From the NCBI RefSeq assembly GCF_024397915.1, contig NZ_CP073347.1, forward strand, positions 5,084,001-5,148,000: a stretch of 64,000 nt of DNA, written 5' to 3'. The translations under genes were made by a program, and so were the position numbers. The DNA is from Marinobacterium rhizophilum. Its GTDB lineage: Bacteria; Pseudomonadota; Gammaproteobacteria; Pseudomonadales; Balneatricaceae. Under the pieces are notes generated by a model, which saw nothing but the letters and a program-made list of their open reading frames with translations, searched no databases and was not told the DNA's origin. The first letter of the stretch is position 1, and each line of letters begins with the position of its first letter. Of the stretch, positions 50,308 to 59,356 are shown piece by piece.

Positions 50308-50458
50308 CCGTCGCTGGGGCCAACGCAGAACTCCATGCCCATGCGCTGGCACTGCTGAATGGCTGAGGTGTGTGCCAGCCTTCTGAAGGTTGGCTTTTTG
50401 AATTGAGGGCCGGCGGCTGCAGGCTGGCCCATTATTCAGAGCATTCGGCCTGCGGGGA

Positions 50459-50863
50459 TTACTGCAGTGTTTCGCGCAACGAGTCTACCAGTGTTAGCAG
50501 GGTGTCTCTTGCAGGGCCCGGCGGCAGTCCCTGGAGGATGTTGCTGCGGGCATTCAGTATGGGGGCCGCAGCACTGCGAATCTGCAGCAGTTTGTCTTCA
50601 TTGGTACGCAGCCTGGCTTCAAGCTCTGCAACATTCTGTGCCGCGTCTGGCGGGACTTCCTGTTCATGCAGCTGGACATAGCCATTGAGTGCCGCAAGCA
50701 CCAGCGAGAACGCCATGAAAACGTACGAGGCCTGCAGGATACCCTTGCGCGGAGTCCCTTCACGTTTTTGCTCGGCCTGCAAAACACCGAACACCAGCAA
50801 CAGGGTAATGGCGCAGAGCCCCAGCACCCCAAACTCCAGGGCCTTGAGCGCGAAGTCATTCAT
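50459..50863 (-). CDS. Small two-helix membrane protein, unknown
   Basis: This 134-residue protein has two hydrophobic helices (about residues 8-26 and 46-64). A charged C-terminal half follows that probably forms a coiled coil (VAELEARLRTNEDKLLQI). No family is recognised. It lies 33 bp downstream of the eCIS-core gene on the same strand, so it may be co-transcribed with it. Confidence 0.6.
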   Translation of the reverse strand: MNDFALKALEFGVLGLCAITLLLVFGVLQAEQKREGTPRKGILQASYVFMAFSLVLAALNGYVQLHEQEVPPDAAQNVAELEARLRTNEDKLLQIRSAAAPILNARSNILQGLPPGPARDTLLTLVDSLRETLQ

Positions 50864-50896
50864 TTAGCGTACCCTCCTCTCCTGATCGATGCAGAG

Positions 50897-53116
50897 TTAA
50901 TCCTGGTTCAGCGGCACCTCGCCAAAGCGGGTTTGATCCGCTTCAGACTGCAAATGTATCCGCGTTGTCGGTTCTATTGATGCGGGGTCGTGGATATCCG
51001 GATTAAAACTCCACAGGGTTGGCCAGGCCAGGCGATTGCCAAAGTGGCGTTCGGCTATTTCCTCAAAGCCCGTCGCGGCGGCCGCGACTTCACGGGCACG
51101 AAACCAGATGACGGTGCCGGCGGCAACTGCGCCGTTGAACTGGATCTCGGGGTTTAACCGGGCCAGTGCCGCAGCGTCGATGCCCCGCTCAGCCAGGCTG
51201 TTATCCCGGATAATATCGGCAGCCGAGCTTGCGCTGGTCAGCCGGATAAAGGTCGCGGGCCTTGGATTAATGACAACGTCTATCTCGTCGAAATTGGCCG
51301 CGTCGCCTGCGCGCACAGTCACGGTTCCAGCCGTCGTGCCGGGGGTCAGGACGCCGCCGGGCGTTATCGTGCAACCGAGGTCCGGCGAACGGATACTGAA
51401 GGTGGGTGTTGCCGGTTGCCCCTCGGTATCGACAGTGATCGTGGTGGTGTCCACTGCCGGGGGCGAGCCCCCGGGAGGCGTGGGCAATGACATGCGTATG
51501 GCGGCCGGCGTGGCGCGACAGCGGCGAAATAGGGTGGGTCCCGCGTAGTCCTCGACGATTTCCTGGTTGATGCCGCTGGCATTGGCGCTGGTGACGGCCT
51601 TGAGCCGGTTACTACGCTCTTCGATGGCGCGTCTGTGTGTTGTGGAGGCGACGGCGGTTGCACCGTAGGTTAGGGCCGGGAAGCTGAGGTTGCGGAAATC
51701 CTGGGTCGCTGTCAGTGCCTGGGGCAGGGAATCGCTGGGCGACGGGTTTGACGCATTGGTGACAAACGGACGTGCATCGGTGGAATCGGACCAGGTGACG
51801 TGATCGGGTGCAACCATTGTCCCCGAAGCATCCAGGTCCCAGCCGGCGCTAGCCGAGTTCGGGTTGTTGACCCTGATTCTGATCCTGCCGAGCGTGCCGG
51901 AAAGATCAAGCCGGCTGCCGCGTGCGGCTGCGAACCGTTCGTTGACATGGGAGCGTTCCAGTGCGCCCTGGCCACCTGCTGGCGATGTAAAGGTGTGGGT
52001 GAAGTCGCCGCCGTAGAACCCCGGGGTAGCACCGGTGGATGCGCTGGTACGGGTAATGCCGGACGGAATCGCGTTGAAATTAAACGGCGCCGTTGCCGGC
52101 GTGGTGCTGGTGAGCGTGGCCCCTCCGGGCCCGGTGGCATTCTGGCTGGCCTCTATGTGCGCGCTGCCGCCAGTTTGAGCGGCCGAGACGGTGATGACGC
52201 CAGTGGTGCTGTCGACGGTCGTGCCCGTCGCGATGGCCGCGTTGTCGCCGACAATGGAGATTGTCACGCCCGAGGCGTTGGCGGGTCTCTTGCTGGCAGT
52301 GAACGTCAGCCCGGCCGCCGGCGGTACCGTCACCCGGGCATGATTGACGGATACACCGGTCAGGCCGACCAGGGCCGCGACCTGGCGAAAGAGCGCGCTC
52401 GGTGCTGCGGTGTCTGGGGCAGGGGAGGGGCCAGGCGGTGCTTGCGACGCCCTGGTCGCGTGCCGCTCTGCAGCCTCGGTCGGTGTACTGACCCGCAGCG
52501 CGCCAGAGGGTGCCGGCACCCCCACTGGATGCGCCGCCGCGTGGCTCAGTTCGTGTGCGATCAACTGCCGGCCCTGCCGCGACACTGGATCGAAGCGGCC
52601 CTGTGCAAAGACGATCTGCCGGCCCACCGTGTAGGCATCCGCCGCAACTGCATCCGCAGACGCTGCTGCGCGCTTGCCTGTGTGGACGCGCACGTCGGTA
52701 AAGTCGTGCCCCAGGCGTGCCTCCATGTCCTGTCGCACCTCGGCCGGTATCGGTTGACCCTGCCCCCGCAGCACCTCGTGCACGATTTCCGGCGCAATCA
52801 GGGGGCCGGCGCCTGCCGCGTGGCGGTGTAGTACACCGGCAGCCTGCACACTGCTAAAAGGCGCTTGCGAATGCGAGCGCTCCCCAGCGACATCCCAGCC
52901 GCCATGGCGTGTGGCGTGGGGCATTCTTGCAGCGGCGTCGGGCTTGACCGGCTGCTCCTTGAAAAGGTGTTGTAATGCTTCGCTGCTGGTTGCGCGCAGC
53001 GCACTGAGGATGTCGCTTACCTGGTGGCACTGGCGCAGATGCTTGCGTCGGGGGAGCGCAGGCGTGATCGCGGGCGTCGGCCGAGATCCTTTCGGTGTCT
53101 GTGCATGAGTTCGCAT
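50897..53116 (-). CDS. eCIS-core (DUF4157) protein with bacterial Ig-like and LysM-like regions
   Basis: This 739-residue protein has an N-terminal disordered tail (about 1-115). The eCIS-core/DUF4157 domain (about 115-190) follows: VRQDMEARLGHDFTDVRVHTG, then DAYTVGRQIVFAQGRF, then the zinc-site-like IAHELSHAAAH. The central part has Ig-like repetitive beta sequence. The end (about 650-735) resembles a LysM carbohydrate-binding unit (FEEIAERHFGNRLAWPTLWSFNPDI). Such proteins are usually linked to extracellular contractile injection systems, but no such structural genes are in this window. No signal peptide is seen. GAGGCG precedes the ATG. Whether HELSH is catalytic is unproved. Confidence 0.8.
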   Translation of the reverse strand: MRTHAQTPKGSRPTPAITPALPRRKHLRQCHQVSDILSALRATSSEALQHLFKEQPVKPDAAARMPHATRHGGWDVAGERSHSQAPFSSVQAAGVLHRHAAGAGPLIAPEIVHEVLRGQGQPIPAEVRQDMEARLGHDFTDVRVHTGKRAAASADAVAADAYTVGRQIVFAQGRFDPVSRQGRQLIAHELSHAAAHPVGVPAPSGALRVSTPTEAAERHATRASQAPPGPSPAPDTAAPSALFRQVAALVGLTGVSVNHARVTVPPAAGLTFTASKRPANASGVTISIVGDNAAIATGTTVDSTTGVITVSAAQTGGSAHIEASQNATGPGGATLTSTTPATAPFNFNAIPSGITRTSASTGATPGFYGGDFTHTFTSPAGGQGALERSHVNERFAAARGSRLDLSGTLGRIRIRVNNPNSASAGWDLDASGTMVAPDHVTWSDSTDARPFVTNASNPSPSDSLPQALTATQDFRNLSFPALTYGATAVASTTHRRAIEERSNRLKAVTSANASGINQEIVEDYAGPTLFRRCRATPAAIRMSLPTPPGGSPPAVDTTTITVDTEGQPATPTFSIRSPDLGCTITPGGVLTPGTTAGTVTVRAGDAANFDEIDVVINPRPATFIRLTSASSAADIIRDNSLAERGIDAAALARLNPEIQFNGAVAAGTVIWFRAREVAAAATGFEEIAERHFGNRLAWPTLWSFNPDIHDPASIEPTTRIHLQSEADQTRFGEVPLNQD

Positions 53117-53144
53117 CGCTGAACGCCTCCCTGTCGGTTGATCG

Positions 53145-53462
53145 TCACTCGCCCGGCGACATGCCTATCAGATTTAAAGCGTAGCTGGTCGTCCGGGTTG
53201 ATGCGATTGCCAGGCTCCAGTGCGAGCGCTCGGTTTTCAGGGCCTGTGCGAGCGGTGGCAGGTCTGCCACCGCCGGATCTCTGCCTGGATGTGATATCCA
53301 GGTGGCGGTGTTGTTGGCTGGGTTACTAGCCGCGGCAAGGTGCGTGGGGTCATTGTCATGAAAATAGCCTTTAAATTGACCGTTCGAGCCGATAAAGCCT
53401 GCTTGATGCTGGACTAAACCAACCGGTAGGTATATGGTGTCCTCCAGTTGAATCTTGATCAC
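53145..53462 (-). CDS. Possible 105-residue protein upstream of the eCIS-core gene
   Basis: The frame starts at GTG 53462 (MIKIQLEDTIYLPVGLVQHQ) and has ordinary amino-acid composition, with a plausible soluble fold (GFIGSNGQFKGYFHDNDPTH). It ends 28 bp before the eCIS-core start. The ribosome site is poor, and the start lies in the promoter region of the divergent porin gene. I do not recognise it. Confidence 0.4.
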   Translation of the reverse strand: MIKIQLEDTIYLPVGLVQHQAGFIGSNGQFKGYFHDNDPTHLAAASNPANNTATWISHPGRDPAVADLPPLAQALKTERSHWSLAIASTRTTSYALNLIGMSPGE

Positions 53463-53484
53463 CCTTGGCAAGGAGTCATACTTA

Positions 53485-54717
53485 ATGAAATTCCAGCGCA
53501 CCCTGATCACCGCTGCCGTTATGGCGGCGACCTCCCTGAGCCTGCAGGCCAATGCCGCCGGTTCCGGCCTGTTCGACGACGATAGCCTGTCGGCGAGTTT
53601 CCGTACTTTCTACTTCAACCGCGACAAGGAAACCGGCGCCGATGCCGAAGCCCTGGGTCAGGCGCTGCGCCTGGATTACCAGTCTGGCTACGCCAACGGC
53701 CTGATCGGCTTTGATGCTTCCCTGTTCTCCGTCGCCAAGCTGTCCGGTGATCGCGGCGAAGGCGGTACGGGCGTGCTGCAGACCAACGCTGACGGCTCCC
53801 AGGATGGCTACACCAAGCTGGGTCAGGCTCTGGTAAAAATGAAGCTGGGCGAAAACGCCGAGATCAAGGCCGGTCGCATGGTGCTGGATACGCCGCTGTT
53901 CAATGACTCCGACTCCCGTGCCACACCCAGCGCCACCCAGGCTGTGCTGGCCACCGCTGAATTCAACGGTGTTGAGCTGTACGGTATCTGGTCTGACAAG
54001 GCCAGCTCCAAGACCGAAGATGACTTCGAGTCCTATGTCGACAGCAATGGCAACGACTACGAGGTGATCGTGGTGGGTGGCGGTTACAGCTTTGACAACG
54101 GCCTGGCCGTTCAGCTGGCCTACGGTGAAGCCGACGACGTGCTGCAGCAGAGCTACGTGAACGCCAGCTACCCGATTCAGCTGGGCGAAAAAACCGAGCT
54201 GATGCTGGACCTGCACCACTACCACGGTGAAGCTGATGGCGCCGGCGCTCTGAGCACCGTGGGCCCGGATTACGAAAGTGACCTGACCAACATTGCTGCC
54301 CGCCTCAAAGTCGACAACCTTAAGCTGACCCTGTCCTACCAGGCAGTAAACGGCGACGAGTACGAAGAAAGCTGGGATGGCTTCAGCCACGATGACAACG
54401 GCCTGAGCAGCTGGAACTCCGTACAGCGGCTGGATTTTGACCGTGCTGACGAGCAGTCCTGGCAGGCACGGGTGGATTATGACTTCAAGGCCGTTCCGGG
54501 CCTGGCATTCATGACCCGTTACACCAGCGGCGACAATATCGATGCCGGCGGCGGTGTTGAAGGCAAGGAATGGGAACGTGATGTTGAGCTGAAGTACAGC
54601 TTCCAGTCGGTCGAAGGCCTGTCGCTGCGCTGGCGCAACGCCCACGTCAAGTCTACCGAGACGTACAACTCCGACGAAAACCGCCTGATCCTGAACTACA
54701 CTGTCGCGATCCTGTAA
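53485..54717 (+). CDS. OprD-family outer-membrane porin
   Basis: This 410-residue protein has a signal peptide (MKFQRTLITAAVMAATSLSLQANA). Mature OprD-type beta-barrel features follow: an N-terminal LSASFRTFYFNRD, then LDYQSGYANGLIGFD, LKLTLSYQAVNGDEYEESW, ARVDYDFKAVPGLAFMTRY and a C-terminal strand ending in L. It is somewhat shorter than Pseudomonas OprD. AAGGAG precedes ATG 53485. OprD-type porins take up small organic acids or basic amino acids; the substrate cannot be assigned here. A weak hairpin with a T run follows at about 54726-54745. Confidence 0.88.
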   Translation: MKFQRTLITAAVMAATSLSLQANAAGSGLFDDDSLSASFRTFYFNRDKETGADAEALGQALRLDYQSGYANGLIGFDASLFSVAKLSGDRGEGGTGVLQTNADGSQDGYTKLGQALVKMKLGENAEIKAGRMVLDTPLFNDSDSRATPSATQAVLATAEFNGVELYGIWSDKASSKTEDDFESYVDSNGNDYEVIVVGGGYSFDNGLAVQLAYGEADDVLQQSYVNASYPIQLGEKTELMLDLHHYHGEADGAGALSTVGPDYESDLTNIAARLKVDNLKLTLSYQAVNGDEYEESWDGFSHDDNGLSSWNSVQRLDFDRADEQSWQARVDYDFKAVPGLAFMTRYTSGDNIDAGGGVEGKEWERDVELKYSFQSVEGLSLRWRNAHVKSTETYNSDENRLILNYTVAIL

Positions 54718-54804
54718 CCGCGCGGCTGGGCTAAGCCCCTTTTTCAGGCCTGTATGCTATTTCCCCGGCGTACAGGTCTTCTTCGTTTCTGGGGTGGAGG
54801 TTGG

Positions 54805-54893
54805 CATTCGTTATTCGTAATTCGTAATTTGTTATTCGTAAATGGTTATTCGTTATTCGTTATTCGTTATTCGTAATTTGTTATTCGTAAGTG
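54805..54893 (+). repeat. Short tandem repeat (TTATTCG)n
   Basis: Repeats of TTATTCG and variants (TAATTCG, TAATTTG) run through this AT-rich stretch, with four uninterrupted units near 54845-54872. No gene. Confidence 0.85.
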
Positions 54894-54928
54894 GTAGTTC
54901 GCTGTTCGTGGTTCGCAAAACTGTTGAT

Positions 54929-54997
54929 CACCAATCACCAATCACCAATCCCAATCCCAATCCCAATCCCAACCCCAACCCCAACCCCAACCCCCAA
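54929..54997 (+). repeat. Telomere-like short repeats (CCAATCA, CCCAAT, CCCCAA)
   Basis: The unit changes in order along the array, from CACCAAT to CCCAAT to CCCCAA. The minus strand carries four or more runs of three to five G, so it could form G-quadruplex DNA. The array ends about 85 bp before the hydrolase start. Confidence 0.85.
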
Positions 54998-55080
54998 CTG
55001 CATCCCGCATGGTCTTTCGGTGCGTCCGTCCGATGGGCAGGGCATACTGTGCGCAGATGCTTCAGACAAGGAAACCTGCC

Positions 55081-55965
55081 ATGGCCCCACTCGAGTCCGG
55101 TGAGCATGATGTAACGCTCAATGGCGTTCGCCTTCACTACAGCGTGCGGGGGCGCGGGCCTGTGCTGATTGCCCATTCCGGCGGGCCGGGTTGGGATGCT
55201 CGCTCCTGGGACACGGCGGCTGGAATCGACAGTTTCGTTACGCTGGTTGTGCTGCATCCGCGGGGCTCGGGTTTGTCTGCGGCGCCTGCCGATGGCCGTT
55301 ATGCACTGGCTGATTATGCCGCCGACCTGGATGCACTGCGTCGGCACTTGGGGGTGAGCAAGCCCATTGTCATGGGCTGGTCCCACGGTGGTATGGTGGC
55401 GCAGCAGTATGCCAGCCAGTATCCAGAGGGGCTGTCGAAACTGGTTCTGTACAGTACCAGTGCCCGTTTTGGCAGTGGCATACCCGACCCGCAGGCGGTG
55501 TTCGGTGCCCTGATGGTCCATCAGCAGCAGCCCTGGTTCACGGACTCCATGGCGGCGCTGCAGGACTGGTGGGCTGGCCGCTTCAAGACCGATGCAGAGG
55601 CGACTGGACTCCTGGCGCGGGCGCTGAAATTCTACTTTCGCACGCTTGATGGTGAGGCCGAACGCTATCTGCAGCGCTGCATGCAATGGCCCGTGCACAT
55701 AGCGCCACTGCTGACCTTTATGGGTAGCGAGGCCACCGCTATGGACCTGAGGCGGGGCCTTGCCGCCGTCAGGGTGCCGGGCCTGGTGATTGCCGGGCGG
55801 CACGATTTTGTGACCCCGGTTGCCATGTCGCAGGAAATTGCCAGTTGCCTGCCGGGCGCGCAGCTGGAGGTATTCAACGACGCCGGCCACTTTGCCCATG
55901 TCGAGGAGCCGGCGCATTTTCATCAGCGGCTGCGGCGCTTCGTGCTGGATGAGCCCGCCGCTTAA
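55081..55965 (+). CDS. Alpha/beta-hydrolase (proline iminopeptidase-like)
   Basis: This 294-residue cytoplasmic hydrolase has the oxyanion segment HSGGPGWDARSW and the nucleophile elbow GWSHGGMVAQQY (Ser). The acid is in IAGRHDFVTP and the catalytic His in DAGHFAHVEEP. The lid region is helical (about 130-215). The S33/proline-iminopeptidase-like shape is seen, but many such proteins act on esters or lactones, so the substrate is open. I chose ATG 55081 with AAGGAAA upstream. Confidence 0.82.
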   Translation: MAPLESGEHDVTLNGVRLHYSVRGRGPVLIAHSGGPGWDARSWDTAAGIDSFVTLVVLHPRGSGLSAAPADGRYALADYAADLDALRRHLGVSKPIVMGWSHGGMVAQQYASQYPEGLSKLVLYSTSARFGSGIPDPQAVFGALMVHQQQPWFTDSMAALQDWWAGRFKTDAEATGLLARALKFYFRTLDGEAERYLQRCMQWPVHIAPLLTFMGSEATAMDLRRGLAAVRVPGLVIAGRHDFVTPVAMSQEIASCLPGAQLEVFNDAGHFAHVEEPAHFHQRLRRFVLDEPAA

Positions 55966-55973
55966 CGTCCAGG

Positions 55974-56189
55974 TTACTTCCAGCCGATCTGCCAGCGGGC
56001 CTCGTCCTTCAGGGCCTGCCAGGGCAGGCGGCGGCAGGTTTTAGTCAGCACCGCTTCGAGTTCGATCTCCTGTACGTTCTCATCGTCATCCCGGTACAGC
56101 GCGATGACCAGGAAGTGCTTCTCCCGGTTTGCAGGGGTGCGGGCCGTCCACTTTGACAGCAGCAGTTTTTCTGGATTAATACGCGGCAT
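55974..56189 (-). CDS. Small Trp-rich protein (TIGR02450 type)
   Basis: This 71-residue protein begins MPRINPEKLLLSKWTARTPA and continues NREKHFLVIALYRD, then RRLPWQALKDEARWQIGWK. The pattern of conserved Trp and the NPEKLLLSKWTA start fit the TIGR02450 family. GAGG precedes the ATG at 56189. Function unknown. It is convergent with the hydrolase gene. Confidence 0.8.
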   Translation of the reverse strand: MPRINPEKLLLSKWTARTPANREKHFLVIALYRDDDENVQEIELEAVLTKTCRRLPWQALKDEARWQIGWK

Positions 56190-56296
56190 GGCAGAACCTC
56201 CGTGGGGGCTGGGCAAGCAGGCGCTCGCCGCTGCCGCGACGCTTGTCGAGCAGCTGCACGTTATGTCCGGCCAAGCCGGCACCGATTTTTACAGCT

Positions 56297-56382
56297 GAGC
56301 TACACATGCTTGTTACCTTGCGCTGTCATTGGCGGGGTTAACCGGGTATACGGCAAATACGCGGAATTGGTCTGGTTTTTTG
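56297..56382 (+). repeat. Direct repeat, copy 1
   Basis: GAGCTACACATGCTTGTTAC and the following ~66 bp recur almost unchanged at 56439. No coding gene is recognised in 56190-56712 outside these repeats. Confidence 0.85.
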
Positions 56383-56438
56383 CTGGACTCGCACAGGGTG
56401 GTCGCGTCTGGCATTTCCGGCCTCGGCGGTTTCCAGCA

Positions 56439-56525
56439 GAGCTACACATGCTTGTTACCTTGCGCTGTCATTGGCGGGGTTCACCGGGTATACGGCAAAT
56501 ACGCGGAATTGGTCTGATTTTTTGC
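56439..56525 (+). repeat. Direct repeat, copy 2
   Basis: Copy of 56297-56382 with a few substitutions, starting 142 bp later. It lies in the region upstream of hemH. Confidence 0.85.
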
Positions 56526-56712
56526 GGAATTCGTATGTTGCGATTGACCCTGGCCTTTCCGGGCCCGGCGGCAGAGCATTCAGGTCGCGGTGCCGTGCGG
56601 TTATACTGGCGCAGTTTCAAGGACCGGTTCGGGCGCTTCTGGCGCCAGGGGGTCATTTCAATCATCGTGGCCACCGGTTGTCATCCGGCTTGGCCCTGGA
56701 ACAGGATGTGAC

Positions 56713-57738
56713 ATGAAGGATCAGGCGTTATTGCTGGTGAATCTGGGTTCGCCCGCCTCGACCGAGGTAGCGGATGTACGACGCTACCTGAACCAGTTCC
56801 TGATGGACCCCTACGTGATTGATCTGCCCTGGCCGGTGCGCCGCCTGCTGGTGTCGCTGATCCTGATTCGCCGGCCCAAAGAGTCCGCGCACGCCTATGC
56901 TTCCATCTGGTGGGAGCAGGGCTCACCGCTGGTGGTGCTGAGCCAGCGCCTGCAACAGGCCATGGCAAGCCGCTGGCAGCAGGGCCCGGTGGAGCTGGCC
57001 ATGCGTTACGGTGAGCCCTCGATTGAAACCCAGCTGCTGAAGCTGGCCGGGCAGGGAATCAGGCAAATCACGCTGGCGCCGCTGTACCCGCAGTTTGCCG
57101 ACAGCACCGTGACCACGGTCATAGAAGAGGCGAAGCGGGTGCTGCGCGAGCGCAGGCTGGACATGCAACTGTCGGTGCTGGAGCCCTTTTACGACCAGCC
57201 GGAATACCTGGATGCGCTGGTCGCAAGCGCGAAGCCGCACCTGGAGCAGGATTATGACCACCTGCTGCTGAGTTTTCATGGCCTGCCGGAGCGGCACCTG
57301 AAAAAACTCGATGTAACCGGCAGCCACTGTTGTGGGGCAGCCGATTGTTGCGCCACGGCACCGGATGCAGTGCTTGAGCATTGTTATCGCGCCCAGTGCA
57401 TGCGCAGTGCCGAAGCTTTTGCTGCGCAGCTGGGGTTGAGCGCCGACCGCTGGTCTGTGTCTTTCCAGTCCCGCCTGGGACGGGCCAAATGGATCGAGCC
57501 CTATACCGAAACACGCCTCGAAGAACTTGCCCGCCAGGGCGTAAAGAAGGTGCTGGTGATGTGCCCGGCCTTTGTTGCCGACTGCATCGAAACCCTGGAG
57601 GAAATCGGCGATCGCGGTGCCGAGCAGTTTCGTGCCGCCGGAGGCGAGGAGCTGGTACTGGTGCCCTGTCTGAACGACCATCCCGACTGGGTCGCTGCCC
57701 TCAACCGCCTGTGCGAGAAGGCGCCGCTGCTGAAGTAG
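56713..57738 (+). CDS. hemH: Ferrochelatase
   Basis: This 341-residue enzyme inserts Fe2+ into protoporphyrin IX, the last step of haem synthesis. The family start is [20 protein letters not shown]. The active-site His is in [16 protein letters not shown], and a second conserved block is [18 protein letters not shown] cysteine-rich stretch follows the active site (HCCGAADCC, then HCYRAQC). ATG 56713 follows a weak ribosome site. The last ~55 codons are duplicated six times downstream. Confidence 0.94.
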   Translation: MKDQALLLVNLGSPASTEVADVRRYLNQFLMDPYVIDLPWPVRRLLVSLILIRRPKESAHAYASIWWEQGSPLVVLSQRLQQAMASRWQQGPVELAMRYGEPSIETQLLKLAGQGIRQITLAPLYPQFADSTVTTVIEEAKRVLRERRLDMQLSVLEPFYDQPEYLDALVASAKPHLEQDYDHLLLSFHGLPERHLKKLDVTGSHCCGAADCCATAPDAVLEHCYRAQCMRSAEAFAAQLGLSADRWSVSFQSRLGRAKWIEPYTETRLEELARQGVKKVLVMCPAFVADCIETLEEIGDRGAEQFRAAGGEELVLVPCLNDHPDWVAALNRLCEKAPLLK

Positions 57739-57797
57739 TGCCGTAATGATGTAGCGGTGCTGCCTGGTGTGCCCGCAGTCTCGGGCATACTGTCGCC

Positions 57798-59253
57798 GAC
57801 TGCATCGAAACCCTGGAGGAAATCGGTGATCGCGGTGCCGAGCAGTTTCGTGCCGCCGGAGGCGAGGAGCTGGTACTGGTGCCCTGTCTGAACGATCATC
57901 CGGACTGGGTTTCAGCCCTGTCACGCCTGTGCGAACGGGCGCCGCTGCTGCAATAAGGCGCCATTGCTGAAGTAGTGCCGTAATGATGTAGCGGTGCTGC
58001 CTGGTGTGCCCGCAGTCTCGGGCATACTGTCGCCGACTGCATCGAAACCCTGGAGGAAATCGGTGATCGCGGTGCCGAGCAGTTCCGCAGCGCCGGAGGC
58101 GAAGAGCTGGTACTGGTGCCCTGCCTGAACGACCATCCCGACTGGGTCGCTGCCCTCAACCGCCTGTGCGAGAAGGCGCCGCTGCTGAAATAAGGCGCCA
58201 TTGCTGAAGTAGTGCCTTAGTAGTGCCGTAGTGTAGTGATGTAGCAGTGCTGCGGCGGGCTGGGTCTGATGTGTCCACAGTCTCGGGCATACTGTCGCCG
58301 ACTGCATCGAAACCCTGGAGGAAATCGGTGATCGCGGTGCCGAGCAGTTCCGCAGCGCCGGAGGCGAAGAGCTGGTACTGGTGCCCTGCCTGAACGACCA
58401 TCCCGACTGGGTCGCTGCCCTCAACCGCCTGTGCGAGAAGGCGCCGCTGCTGAAATAAGGCGCCATTGCTGAAGTAGTGCCTTAGTAGTGCCGTAGTGTA
58501 GTGATGTAGCAGTGCTGCGGCGGGCTGGGTCTGATGTGTCCACAGTCTCGGGCATACTGTCGCCGACTGCATCGAAACCCTGGAGGAAATCGGTGATCGC
58601 GGTGCCGAGCAGTTCCGCAGCGCCGGAGGCGAAGAGCTGGTACTGGTGCCCTGCCTGAACGACCATCCCGACTGGGTCGCTGCCCTCAACCGCCTGTGCG
58701 AGAAGGCGCCGCTGCTGAAATAAGGCGCCATTGCTGAAGTAGTGCCTTAGTAGTGCCGTAGTGTAGTGATGTAGCAGTGCTGCGGCGGGCTGGGTCTGAT
58801 GTGTCCACAGTCTCGGGCATACTGTCGCCGACTGCATCGAAACCCTGGAGGAAATCGGTGATCGCGGTGCCGAGCAGTTCCGCAGCGCCGGAGGCGAAGA
58901 GCTAGTACTGATGCCCTGTCTGAACGACCATCCCGACTGGGTCGCTGCCCTCAACCGCCTGTGTGAGAAGGCGCCGCTGCTGAAATAAGGCGCCGCTGCT
59001 GAAGTAGTGCCTTAGTAGTGCCGTAGTGTAGTGATGTAGCAGTGCTGCGGCGGGCTAGGTCTGATGTGTCCACAGTCTCGGGCATACTGTTGCCGACTGC
59101 ATCGAAACCCTGGAGGAAATCGGCGATCGCGGTGCCGAGCAGTTTCGTGCCGCCGGAGGCGAGGAGCTGGTACTGGTGCCCTGTCTGAACGATCATCCGG
59201 ACTGGGTTTCAGCCCTGTCACGCCTGTGCGAGAAGGCGCCGCTGCTGAAATAA
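57798..59253 (+). repeat. Six tandem partial copies of the hemH 3' end
   Basis: Copies begin (at GACTGCATCGAAACCC) at 57798, 58035, 58300, 58565, 58830 and 59095; the matching point in hemH is 57580. Spacing is 218, 237, then four times 265 bp. Each keeps the frame of the last ~53 hemH codons ([17 protein letters not shown] to APLLK or APLLQ plus stop), with mainly synonymous differences. Spacers of about 70-105 bp contain a small echo of the hemH end (GGCGCCATTGCTGAAGTAG) and TAGTGCC repeats. No copy has the rest of the gene. The array fills the whole interval between hemH and the VRR-NUC gene. Confidence 0.95.
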
Positions 59254-59356
59254 GGCGCCGCTGCTGCAATAGTGCTGTCTCTGGGTATATCCCGCTACAG
59301 CGTTGCCCACTGAATAGAGACACGCCTGAGTTGCGGTATGGGCAACACAGGCGTAC

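Noticed and set aside
47296..50352. Long minus-strand frames opposite the second Hsp70 gene
   Set aside because: They are shadows of a well-supported Hsp70 gene, with no recognisable domain and no ribosome site.
54928..55923. Minus-strand frame opposite the hydrolase running into the short repeats (LGLGLG tail)
   Set aside because: The tail is only translated repeat DNA, and the rest is antisense to a clear alpha/beta-hydrolase.
57921..58954. Repeated minus-strand frames of about 180 codons within the hemH tail array
   Set aside because: They are antisense readings of the repeat units. The similarity between them follows from the DNA repeat and no family or start signal supports them.
57798..59253. 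CRISPR array as an explanation for the regular repeats after hemH
   Set aside because: Units are 265 bp long and mostly hemH coding sequence, spacers are near-identical, and no cas genes are nearby.
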